57,864 nucleotides of DNA from Pseudodesulfovibrio sp. S3 (GTDB taxonomy: Bacteria; Desulfobacterota; Desulfovibrionia; Desulfovibrionales; Desulfovibrionaceae): positions 1 through 57,864 of the forward strand of contig NZ_QTZO01000017.1 in NCBI RefSeq assembly GCF_004025585.1, given 5' to 3'. Of the stretch, positions 34,737 to 41,932 are shown piece by piece. Both the position numbers and the translations under genes were made by a program. The notes below the pieces were generated by a model. The model did no database searches. It was given only the letters and a program-made list of their open reading frames with translations, and was not told the origin of the DNA. Position 1 is the first letter of the stretch. Every line of letters begins with the position of its first letter.

Positions 34737-35180
34737 TCAAGGCTGCGCGGCAAACACCGACACCCTGCCGTCATCGGCGATGAAATTGAGCAACCCGTTC
34801 TCGATTTTCACTTTCAGCGGATGGGACAAAGACTGGAAAAAACGCATCTCCAGATCGTCGAGCGGTGGCGAACAGCTCATCATGGTCGCGGCCATGGGAC
34901 CGAAGGAAATCATGTCGCCCTCAAGCGTAAAAGAACCTGAATAGTGGTTGCAGCCGCCCAGACCCGAGACCGTGCCTGCGCCGGAAAACACCATGGACGA
35001 ATGGCCCATGTCCATGACCGGATCGCCCAGAATGTACTCGGCCACCCACACCTTGCCTGCCAATCTGGGCAGGATATCGTCACTGCCGACGCTCGCCCCG
35101 GAGCATCCGGACATCAACAGAATCACCCCGGCCAGGGCAGACAGACAGACTGAACGGGTCTTTCCCGCCCCAAGCGGCAT
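34737..35180 (-). CDS. META-domain lipoprotein (147 aa)
   Basis: Lipoprotein signal with a lipobox cysteine in ILLMSGC (near 25-31). A META/HslJ domain follows with the family core VSGLGGCNHYSGSFTLEGDMISFGPMAATMMSC. Such domains occur in stress- and secretion-related envelope proteins; the molecular function is unclear. It is the second of two tandem META lipoproteins, starting five bases after the other's stop. Start: ATG 35180. A GTG at 35192 would overlap the upstream gene. Confidence 0.8.
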   Translation of the reverse strand: MPLGAGKTRSVCLSALAGVILLMSGCSGASVGSDDILPRLAGKVWVAEYILGDPVMDMGHSSMVFSGAGTVSGLGGCNHYSGSFTLEGDMISFGPMAATMMSCSPPLDDLEMRFFQSLSHPLKVKIENGLLNFIADDGRVSVFAAQP

Positions 35181-35185
35181 CCCTG

Positions 35186-35647
35186 TTACCACAACAACCC
35201 GGATTCGCCCGAGGTCAAAAACAGTTCCAACTGGTTGTCGGTGAACAGGCTCAACTCGTCACCTTCCAGGGCCAGCTTCTCAACCTTGGCCAGGTAGGTG
35301 AGGAAGGTGTATTCCTGCTCGTCGGCCGCAGCGCCGCAGGACTTGCGCGTGGAGGCCATGGGACCGAAGGTCAGCTTCTCGCCATCAAGGGCGTATTGTC
35401 CCTGGAATGCGTTGCAGCCGCCGAACCCTTCCACCGTGCCGTCCGCGCCAAATTTCAAGGTCAGGGGAGTGTCGCTTTCCATTTCCCGCCTGGCCACTTT
35501 TTCCAGGGTCCAGGTTTTGTCCAACAGAGCCTGCCGAATGGCATCCGCATTCATGACCGGCGCTTCGTGCGAACCGCACCCGGCCAGACCGGCCAATGCG
35601 ACCGACAGCAGCACAGCACAACAGATTCTCTTCCAAATGATCAACAT
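35186..35647 (-). CDS. META-domain lipoprotein (153 aa)
   Basis: Lipobox ALAGLAGC (cysteine near 24), then a META domain with VEGFGGCNAFQGQYALDGEKLTFGPMASTRKSC, closely parallel to the downstream paralogue (GGCN, FGPMA, SC). SD AAGGAG lies seven bases before the ATG at 35647. First gene of a two-gene operon that looks like a tandem duplication followed by divergence. Presumably anchored in the inner or outer membrane facing the periplasm. Confidence 0.8.
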   Translation of the reverse strand: MLIIWKRICCAVLLSVALAGLAGCGSHEAPVMNADAIRQALLDKTWTLEKVARREMESDTPLTLKFGADGTVEGFGGCNAFQGQYALDGEKLTFGPMASTRKSCGAAADEQEYTFLTYLAKVEKLALEGDELSLFTDNQLELFLTSGESGLLW

Positions 35648-35714
35648 GCAGTATCTCCTTAATATGTGAATACAAAGTATGAATACCAAGACATAAGCCA
35701 GGTGGCAAGGCACA

Positions 35715-35746
35715 CGAAAAACCCCGGCACGAGTCAGTGCCGGGGT
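35715..35746 (-). terminator. Intrinsic terminator after trpB2
   Basis: Ten-bp perfect stem (35721-35730/35737-35746), six-base loop. Read on the minus strand a T-run follows, 27 bases beyond the trpB2 stop. Confidence 0.85.
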
Positions 35747-35772
35747 CGGTTTTCTGCTATCGTCGAACGCAC

Positions 35773-37119
35773 CTACTTTATTATGGGACAGGCCTTCAGG
35801 GCCTCTTCGATATCCCGCTGGGGCAACTCGAAATTGGTCAGCAGCCCCTGGTTGAAGGCGTCGTAGGAGGCCAGATCGAGCATTCCGTGGCCGGAGTAAA
35901 GGAAAACGACCACGTCGTCGGGACCGGCGGTCTTGGCGACCTCGATGGCACCCTTGATGGCGTGGGACGTCTCGGGTGCAGGCAGGAAGCCCTCGGTCTG
36001 CATGAAGAGCTTGGCCGCCTCAAAACACTCGGTCTGGAAATAGGCAACGGGTTCGCACAACCCCTCTTCCACGATGTTGCAAACGATGGGAGCGTCGCCG
36101 TGATAGCGGAGACCGCCGGCATGGATGGGCGCGGGCATGAAGTCATGCCCGAGGGTGTGCATCTTGACCAACGGGGTCAGACGGGCCATGTCACCGAAAT
36201 CATAGCGGTATTCGCCACGTGTCAGGGTCGGACACGCCTTGGGCTCCACCGGGATGAACCGGACCGGGTCCCCGGCCAGCTTCTGGGGCAGGAACGGCAG
36301 CACCAGACCGCCGAAGTTGGAACCGCCGCCCACGCAGCCGACCAGATGGGTGGCCTTTTCGCCGATCATCTCCAACTGCTTCTGGGTCTCCAGACCGGTG
36401 ATGGTCTGGTGGATGATCACGTGGTTCAACACCGATCCGAGCGCATATTTGGTATCGTCACGGGTGGCGGCATCCTCAACGGCTTCGGAGATGGCCAGTC
36501 CCAGACTGCCCTTGCAGTTCGGGTCCTTGGCCAGCATCTCGCGTCCGGTGCGTGTCTGTTCCGACGGCGAGGCATGGATGGTGCCGCCGTAGGTATTGAT
36601 GATCATCTTGCGGTACGGCTTCTGCTCGTAGCTTACCTTGACCATGTAGACCACGCATTCCATATCGAACTGGGCACAGGCAAAGGACAGGGCCGTGCCC
36701 CACTGCCCCGCGCCGGTCTCGGTGGCCAGGCGTTTCACGCCCGCCATCTTGTTGTAATACGCCTGGGGAACCGAGGTGTTGGGCTTGTGGGAACCGGCCG
36801 GAGAACCGGATTCGTCCTTGTAGTAGATCTTGCATTTCGCGCCGATGGCCTTTTCCAGCTTGTCGGCCCGCACCAGCGGGGAAGGCCGCCAGATCTTGTA
36901 GACCTCGAGCACCTCTTCGGGAATATCTATGAACCGTTCCTGGCTCATCTCCTGGGCAATCAGCGAATCCGGGAAGATCGGGGACAACATGTCCGGGGTC
37001 AACGGCTCCATGGTTTCGGGGTTCAGCGGCGGAGCCAGGGGGGTGGGCAGATCCGGCATGGGGTTGTACCATTGGGTCGGCATCTGGTCCTGGGGCAAAA
37101 AAACTCTTTTCACAGACAT
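35773..37119 (-). CDS. trpB: Tryptophan synthase beta chain, TrpB2 type
   Basis: A 448-residue PLP enzyme making tryptophan from indole and serine. The PLP lysine lies in SPAGSHKPNTS, the catalytic glutamate in ETGAGQWGTALSF, and the phosphate loop is VGCVGGGSNFGG. Length and the N-terminal extension match the TrpB2 subgroup, which does not need a canonical TrpA partner. It stands alone, not in a trp operon. SD GGAGGA precedes the ATG. A terminator-like hairpin lies 85 bases upstream in its leader region. Confidence 0.9.
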   Translation of the reverse strand: MSVKRVFLPQDQMPTQWYNPMPDLPTPLAPPLNPETMEPLTPDMLSPIFPDSLIAQEMSQERFIDIPEEVLEVYKIWRPSPLVRADKLEKAIGAKCKIYYKDESGSPAGSHKPNTSVPQAYYNKMAGVKRLATETGAGQWGTALSFACAQFDMECVVYMVKVSYEQKPYRKMIINTYGGTIHASPSEQTRTGREMLAKDPNCKGSLGLAISEAVEDAATRDDTKYALGSVLNHVIIHQTITGLETQKQLEMIGEKATHLVGCVGGGSNFGGLVLPFLPQKLAGDPVRFIPVEPKACPTLTRGEYRYDFGDMARLTPLVKMHTLGHDFMPAPIHAGGLRYHGDAPIVCNIVEEGLCEPVAYFQTECFEAAKLFMQTEGFLPAPETSHAIKGAIEVAKTAGPDDVVVFLYSGHGMLDLASYDAFNQGLLTNFELPQRDIEEALKACPIIK

Positions 37120-37426
37120 ATTGTTCCTCCGAACAGTTTAGAGACCTAAATCGAAAAGGAATATCGGCTTCCCGGCCGCCGTTTCGATCATTCATCGGTT
37201 CATAAAAAAAACCACTGGCATCATGTCCAGCGGCTTTCTCCGATTCTCCAACTGCGCGCATCCGCACACCACCATCCTCTTGAAGATGGCGGAATTGCTT
37301 CAGTACGCGCCTAGGAATCGGGCCGCTTGACGTTACGCCACCCGCGTCCACAAAAATAGGTGTAAGATAAGGGTGTTTGCATAGGTATTCTGGTTACTCT
37401 CGATAATGTCTCAAAGTCAAGGAGCC
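37120..37426. other. Leader region of trpB2 / gap after the sirtuin gene
   Basis: Non-coding. It contains the hairpin-T7 element at 37204-37233 and, further upstream on the minus strand, a CCATC…GATGG stem (37270-37288). Short open frames occur but none has tandem Trp codons, and no T-box or known riboswitch motif was recognised. It could simply hold the sirtuin terminator and the trpB2 promoter. Confidence 0.5.
37204..37233 (-). terminator. Intrinsic terminator upstream of trpB2 (sirtuin terminator or attenuator)
   Basis: CCGCTGG/CCAGTGG stem (37227-37233/37212-37218, one G-U pair) followed on the minus strand by seven or more T residues. It lies 194 bases after the sirtuin stop and 85 bases before the trpB2 ATG, so either role fits. 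Confidence 0.75.
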
Positions 37427-38158
37427 CTAATCGGACAGCCCTGTGACCAGCTCGGGCAGGATATCCCCTGCCCTGCCGTGCAGAGCGAAATCCATGAATC
37501 CCGTGTTGGGGGTCGGCTCCATATTTATCTCCACGGTCACGGCCCCGTGATCCTTTGCCAACTGATAGAACGATGCAGCAGGCTGCACCAAGCCGGAACT
37601 GCCGATGGTCAAAAACACATCCGCACGGTTGATCTGGTCGATGGCCAGCTTGAGCACCCCAGGCACCAGAGGTTCTCCGAACCAGACCACACCCGGCCGT
37701 AGCAGGTGCCCGCAGACAGGGCATTCCGGCGTGTCGGGCAAGGTTTCGAAATCCTCGCGGGCGTGGGTGCAGACCGTGCACTTCACCCGCCAAAGCGAAC
37801 CGTGCATCTCCAACAATTTCCGGCTGCCGGCCCGGACATGCAGGCCGTCCACGTTTTGCGTGATCAGAAGAAAATTCGGCAATTGGCGTTCCATCCGGGC
37901 CAGGGCCGTATGCGCCGGGTTGGGATCGCACCTTGCCAACATTTCCCGGCGCCAGTTGTAGAACTCCCAAACCAGCTCCGGGTGCACGGCAAAAGCATCC
38001 GGGCGGGCCAGATCTTCAGGACGGTAGTTCTTCCACAATCCGTTACGCCCCCGGAATGTCGGCACCCCACTTTCAGCGGAAACACCTGCGCCGGTCAGGG
38101 CAACCACCCTTCTGCCCCCGTCAAGCAACGCCTTCACCATCTCCAAATCAGCCTGCAC
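37427..38158 (-). CDS. cobB: NAD-dependent protein deacylase (sirtuin, class III)
   Basis: A 243-residue sirtuin that removes acyl groups from lysines using NAD+. Seen: GAGVSAESGVPTFRG (23-37), QNVDGLH (101-107), catalytic His119 in EMHG and a CxxC…CxxC zinc module (C127, C130 and CPVC). The pair Tyr67/Arg70 (FYNWRR) is the class III signature that favours succinyl/malonyl over acetyl groups. Upstream of icd in the opposite direction. Confidence 0.9.
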   Translation of the reverse strand: MQADLEMVKALLDGGRRVVALTGAGVSAESGVPTFRGRNGLWKNYRPEDLARPDAFAVHPELVWEFYNWRREMLARCDPNPAHTALARMERQLPNFLLITQNVDGLHVRAGSRKLLEMHGSLWRVKCTVCTHAREDFETLPDTPECPVCGHLLRPGVVWFGEPLVPGVLKLAIDQINRADVFLTIGSSGLVQPAASFYQLAKDHGAVTVEINMEPTPNTGFMDFALHGRAGDILPELVTGLSD

Positions 38159-38323
38159 GATTATTCCTACCTATTTGCTGTAATGACATTTTCATTCATC
38201 ATTCGACTCTTCCGCCGCATACGCAGGGAGTGGGTCGCTTGCAATCTCACCGAATAAAAGTCATAGTCCGCCACTTCATCAGCACTTAACCCCCGACCCA
38301 TACACTTGCCCGAGGAGGACCAA

Positions 38324-39466
38324 TTGACCAAGAAAACCGTATATTACATTGAAGGCGACGGCATCGGCCCTGAAGTCTGGAAGGCCACGCTCCCTGTTCT
38401 GAACACGGCCATTGAAAAGGCATACGGCGGAGCCAACGAACTCGACTGGCAGGAACTGCTGGCCGGTGAAAAGGGCTTTGCCGAGACCGGCGAGCACCTG
38501 CCCAAGGCCACCATGGACGCCCTGTCAAAGGCCGAACTGGCCATGAAAGGCCCGCTGAACACCCCGGTCGGCGAAGGCTTCCGCAGCCTCAACGTCACCC
38601 TGCGCCAGGTCTTCGACCTCTACGCCTGCATCCGTCCCATCAAATATTTCAAGGGGATCGAATCCCCGGTCAAACGCCCCGACCTCGTGGACATGGTCGT
38701 GTTCCGCGAGAACACCGAGGACGTGTACGCCGGTATTGAATACCAGTCCGGCTCCTCGGAAGCCAAGAAATTAATCGATTTTCTCGTGGATGAACTGGGT
38801 GCCAACATAGACCCCACCGCCAGCGTGGGCATCAAGCCCATTACTCCAGCAGGGTCCAAACGGCTGGTGAAAAAGGCCCTGGACTTCGCCATTGCCGAGA
38901 ACAAGCCGTCCGTGACCCTGATTCACAAGGGCAACATCATGAAGACCACCGAAGGCGGCTTCCGCGCCTGGGGTTACGAACTTGCCGAAGAGGAATACAA
39001 GGGCAAGGTCGTGCGCGAAGGCCAGGACGGCCCGGGCGTGATCATCAAGGACCGCATTGCCGATGCCATGTTCCAGAACGTACTCATGTACCCGGAACAG
39101 TACTCGGTCCTCGCCACCACCAACCTGAACGGCGACTACATCTCCGATGCCCTGGCCGCACAGGTGGGCGGCCTCGGCCTTGCACCCGGCGTGAACATGG
39201 GCGACACACTCGCCTTTTTCGAGGCCACCCACGGCACAGCCCCGACCATTGCAGGCAAGGACCTGGCCAATCCTGGCTCCCTGATCCTGTCCGGTGCCAT
39301 GCTCCTGGAGCATATCGGCTGGCATGAAGCTGCCGCGCTCATCCACGCCTCCGTGGAAAAGGCCCTGGCCGCCAAGAAAGTCACCGTGGACCTGGCCGCC
39401 CAGATCAACGGCGCCACCCAGGTCGGCTGCCAGGAATTCGGCGAAATTCTGTTGGCGAATCTGTAA
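38324..39466 (+). CDS. icd: Isocitrate dehydrogenase, TTG start
   Basis: A 380-residue decarboxylating dehydrogenase turning isocitrate into 2-oxoglutarate. Substrate residues: KGPLNTPVGEGFRSLNVTLRQ (phosphorylatable-type serine region), RENTEDVYAGIEY, and LNGDYISDALAAQVGG for the metal aspartates. The start is TTG at 38324, because GAGGAGG (38312-38318) sits five bases upstream; a TTG at 38306 lies before the SD. The cofactor loop reads HGTAPTIAGK (T308-I309) where NADP enzymes of the E. coli type have KY, so coenzyme choice is uncertain. Shorter than E. coli Icd (416). Confidence 0.9.
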   Translation: MTKKTVYYIEGDGIGPEVWKATLPVLNTAIEKAYGGANELDWQELLAGEKGFAETGEHLPKATMDALSKAELAMKGPLNTPVGEGFRSLNVTLRQVFDLYACIRPIKYFKGIESPVKRPDLVDMVVFRENTEDVYAGIEYQSGSSEAKKLIDFLVDELGANIDPTASVGIKPITPAGSKRLVKKALDFAIAENKPSVTLIHKGNIMKTTEGGFRAWGYELAEEEYKGKVVREGQDGPGVIIKDRIADAMFQNVLMYPEQYSVLATTNLNGDYISDALAAQVGGLGLAPGVNMGDTLAFFEATHGTAPTIAGKDLANPGSLILSGAMLLEHIGWHEAAALIHASVEKALAAKKVTVDLAAQINGATQVGCQEFGEILLANL

Positions 39467-39766
39467 GGATTGCCTCCGGCTGCTCAAGAACCTGCATCAA
39501 GAGGTTCTTGAGCAGCTCCAAGGAGCTCGTGCGCGGCGGGCAATCGCCCGCAACAGTGCGGCTTTTCCAATGAACCGTTTAGCCGCAGACCGCCTGCCCC
39601 TTCCCTGGCCATGCCTTCGTTACACGGACTTGACCCCGCACCCCCCTATCCTTCTTTTTCCCACATCTTTCCGACACCGCGTTTTTGCGGAAATCCCCAT
39701 GCGGATCGCCTTGAAAAACTTTTGTTTGTGGTTGCTAAAACAGGTTGGGTTTACTAAGTAAAGACC
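39467..39766. other. Gap between icd and hynD with long hairpin
   Basis: No gene supported. A perfect 15-bp hairpin starts 13 bases after the icd stop (described separately), followed by a smaller GCGGGC/GCCCGC stem near 39535-39552. The rest is a C-rich stretch and an A/T-richer approach to hynD. Confidence 0.5.
39479..39516. repeat. Perfect 15-bp hairpin after icd
   Basis: Arms 39479-39493 and 39502-39516 are exact complements with an 8-base loop. No T-tract follows. It may stabilise the icd mRNA 3' end or act as a Rho-independent stop of unusual form. Confidence 0.7.
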
Positions 39767-40321
39767 ATGTCTGACACAGAAAAGCGTATACTCATATTGG
39801 GCGTCGGGAACATCCTTTTCACCGACGAGGGTTTCGGCGTTCGCGTGGCCGAAGAGCTTGAGCAAAAATACAAGTTTTCCGAGAATGTTACCGTGCTGGA
39901 CGGCGGCACCTTGGGGCTGAAGCTCATGGGGCCGATCATGGAATCGGATTACCTGATCATCGTTGATATCGTGCTCAACGACAGCAAGCCGGGCGAGGTC
40001 TTCCGACTCCTGGGAGAAGACCTGAACAAGGCGTGCGCCTTCAAGAATTCCATGCACCAAACCGACTTGCTTGACACCCTGGCCCAGTGTAGCATCATAG
40101 GAAGCGTACCGGACACCGTCATTCTGTATGGCATCGAGCCGGTCAACTTCACCGACATGTCCGCTGCCCTCTCTCCCGAACTTGAGGCCAAACTACCGGA
40201 AATAATGGAGATGGTCCTCAAGGAAGTGGAGACCGCAGGCGGCACCTACGCCCCGCGGACGGACAAGAACCCAGCAATGGAGAGAATTTATGTGCCTCGC
40301 GATACCAGCCGAAATCCTTGA
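39767..40321 (+). CDS. hynD: Hydrogenase maturation endopeptidase (HybD/HynD type)
   Basis: A 184-residue protease that clips the C-terminal tail of the [NiFe] large subunit after nickel insertion. The motif GVGNILFTDEGFGVRV holds the first metal-binding acidic residue (Glu/Asp near 20-21). A second Asp lies in IIVDIV and the histidine in SMHQTDLLD. Its target is almost certainly the large subunit at 41933-43651, whose 15-residue tail is intact. It overlaps hypC by 32 bases. Oddly, both lie on the opposite strand to hynBA. Confidence 0.9.
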   Translation: MSDTEKRILILGVGNILFTDEGFGVRVAEELEQKYKFSENVTVLDGGTLGLKLMGPIMESDYLIIVDIVLNDSKPGEVFRLLGEDLNKACAFKNSMHQTDLLDTLAQCSIIGSVPDTVILYGIEPVNFTDMSAALSPELEAKLPEIMEMVLKEVETAGGTYAPRTDKNPAMERIYVPRDTSRNP

Positions 40322-40547
40322 AATAAATGACGGCGTCGCCACCTGCAAGGTCGGCGAAGGCAACACCACGGTCCAGGCATCCATCATGCTCATGGACGAA
40401 GAAGTGAACCTGGGCGATTACATCATCATCCATGCGGGATTCGCCCTGCGCAAGCTTGATCCCAAGGAAGCCCAGGAGACCCTGAAAATCCTGCGGGACA
40501 TGGTCGAACTCATGGGCGGCGAAGAGTATCAACACGAGATGCTGTAG
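40290..40547 (+). CDS. hypC: Hydrogenase assembly chaperone HypC/HupF
   Basis: An 85-residue chaperone with the invariant N-terminus MCLAIPAEI, whose Cys2 carries the Fe(CN)2CO unit with HypD and delivers it to the large subunit precursor. Length is normal. It starts inside hynD (32-base overlap) and is followed by a strong terminator, making a two-gene maturation operon. Confidence 0.9.
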   Translation: MCLAIPAEILEINDGVATCKVGEGNTTVQASIMLMDEEVNLGDYIIIHAGFALRKLDPKEAQETLKILRDMVELMGGEEYQHEML

Positions 40548-40565
40548 TCGCAACCAATACCACCC

Positions 40566-40604
40566 AAAAGGCCCGGAATGCGATGCACTCCGGGCCTTTT
40601 TTTT
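40566..40604 (+). terminator. Intrinsic terminator after hypC
   Basis: AAAGGCCCGGA…TCCGGGCCTTT stem and eight T residues. It also faces the converging SMR gene. Confidence 0.9.
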
Positions 40605-40620
40605 GAAAAGCATTCCGCTG

Positions 40621-40950
40621 TCAGTGCCCTACGGTCTTTGAAAAGATATTGATGACGCCGACACCTGCGACAATGAGCCCCATGCCAAGCATTGCCGGAA
40701 CATCAAGGGACTGCTTGTAGAGGACAACCCCGACAAGGCCGATAAGCACGATGCCAAGACCTGCCCAAATGGAGTAGGCCACTCCCATGGGTATGGACCT
40801 GAGCACCAGACTTAAAAGATAAAAAGACAGTCCGTAGCCAATGACAACGACAAGACTCGGAACGACCCTGGTAAAGCCGTCACTCGCCTGCATCGCTGAA
40901 GTTCCGATGACTTCACACACAATGGCAAAAGCCAGATAGATATAACCCAT
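40621..40950 (-). CDS. SMR-family multidrug exporter (EmrE-like)
   Basis: A 109-residue four-helix protein with the proton/drug-coupling glutamate in helix 1 (AIVCEVIGT, Glu13) and the YSIWAGLGIVLIG motif of helix 3 (aromatic tryptophan lining the drug site). It follows EmrE almost residue for residue in pattern (GFTR, IPMGVAYSIW, LDVPAMLGMGLIVAGV). It should export quaternary ammonium or lipophilic cations by proton exchange. No guanidine riboswitch was seen, which argues against the Gdx subtype. Confidence 0.85.
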   Translation of the reverse strand: MGYIYLAFAIVCEVIGTSAMQASDGFTRVVPSLVVVIGYGLSFYLLSLVLRSIPMGVAYSIWAGLGIVLIGLVGVVLYKQSLDVPAMLGMGLIVAGVGVINIFSKTVGH

Positions 40951-40976
40951 GACAAACTCGATGTTGGAGGGGATGA

Positions 40977-41468
40977 TTAAACACGTGCTTTTTTGCCGGG
41001 CATGAACGATGACCGCAAAAAGGTCGGACTGATAAAGGCAAAGGGATTTCGGATGACGTAATCCGGCAGGATATGGTACCAGCGATAGCCAAGTTCACGA
41101 AAATAGGACCGAGCCTGGTCAAAATGCCCGGTCTCACGGGCCGCGTGCAGGGCGGCGTCCCTCTGACAACGGGATCGGGCAAGGGGTTTGAGAATCCGTT
41201 CGCTGAACCCGTATCTCTTGAACATGAATTTGATGCGCTTATACTCACGATGCCGGGACACACCGTCCGCCACGGCAAAAAACGCCACAACCAGCCAGCA
41301 CAATCCCCACCAGCCAAAGGCCGCCGCCTCGGGAATATTCCCGGCCGACCACTGCGCCGCCCCGGCTACCTTCAGCCCCAGGGCGAGCACGAGCGACCCC
41401 GTACCGGTCATGTACGGCCAAGGCGCGGCCCTCACATGGCGCAAAGAATTCTTCATCCTGATGGTCAT
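40977..41468 (-). CDS. Hypothetical two-helix membrane protein (163 aa)
   Basis: Two hydrophobic segments near the N-terminus (about 22-37 and 50-68: MTGTGSLVLALGLKVAG; AFGWWGLCWLVVAFFAVADGV). A basic soluble C-terminal domain follows (…RSRCQRDAALHAARETGHFDQARSYFRELGYRWYHILPDYV…). The ATG at 41468 is preceded by GAGG nine bases upstream. No family recognised. It lies 26 bases upstream of the SMR gene in the same direction, suggesting a joint transcript. Confidence 0.65.
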   Translation of the reverse strand: MTIRMKNSLRHVRAAPWPYMTGTGSLVLALGLKVAGAAQWSAGNIPEAAAFGWWGLCWLVVAFFAVADGVSRHREYKRIKFMFKRYGFSERILKPLARSRCQRDAALHAARETGHFDQARSYFRELGYRWYHILPDYVIRNPFAFISPTFLRSSFMPGKKARV

Positions 41469-41880
41469 CGCCCAAACCTCTTCTCCAACTCCTATCCCAG
41501 CCACCCCGCCCGGTCAAACCCTGCCAAGCCCCGATAATCCATCATGAGCGCCTCGGCTAACAAAGTCGTCCAGCGGAAGCATACACCGGCCCCTCCAAAA
41601 CACGGTTAGTGTCACGGACGGCAAAGCCGCCCGACAACGGACCACCCCACTTCCCTGGAGACACCAGCAAAGCAACGTGTCTCCCCGCACACCCACGATA
41701 TCGACCGCCCCTCCCCCATTTCCCGACCAGCCGAGGCTTGGAAGAATGGATCAGATGCGCATTTTCTCGGACGCAGCCGATCCGCAGCCGTATCACAATA
41801 CGGTGAGAAATCGGCAATCCCGAAAAATCTGCAGATGGCCCGCTATCGCAAACCGGCACCAGGCCGCAACGCAAAAAGAA
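41469..41880. other. Intergenic region between the unknown membrane gene and hynA
   Basis: No gene with native codon use and an SD was found. It holds a small CCGTAT/ATACGG hairpin (41788-41803) and ends at the hydrogenase terminator. Otherwise featureless. Confidence 0.5.
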
Positions 41881-41916
41881 AGAGAGCCGGGCAAAAGCCC
41901 GGCTCTCTGTTTTTTG
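41881..41916. terminator. Strong bidirectional terminator at the end of hynBA
   Basis: Perfect 12-bp stem (41881-41892/41897-41908), AAAA loop, T-tract on the plus side and an A-rich tract on the left, which gives T residues on the minus strand. It lies 16 bases beyond the hynA stop. Confidence 0.9.
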
Positions 41917-41932
41917 TGTTCGCGCCTGCTGA

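Noticed and set aside
37120..37426. Trp leader peptide or T-box before trpB2
   Set aside because: Short open frames there contain no Trp codon runs, and no T-box sequence was found.
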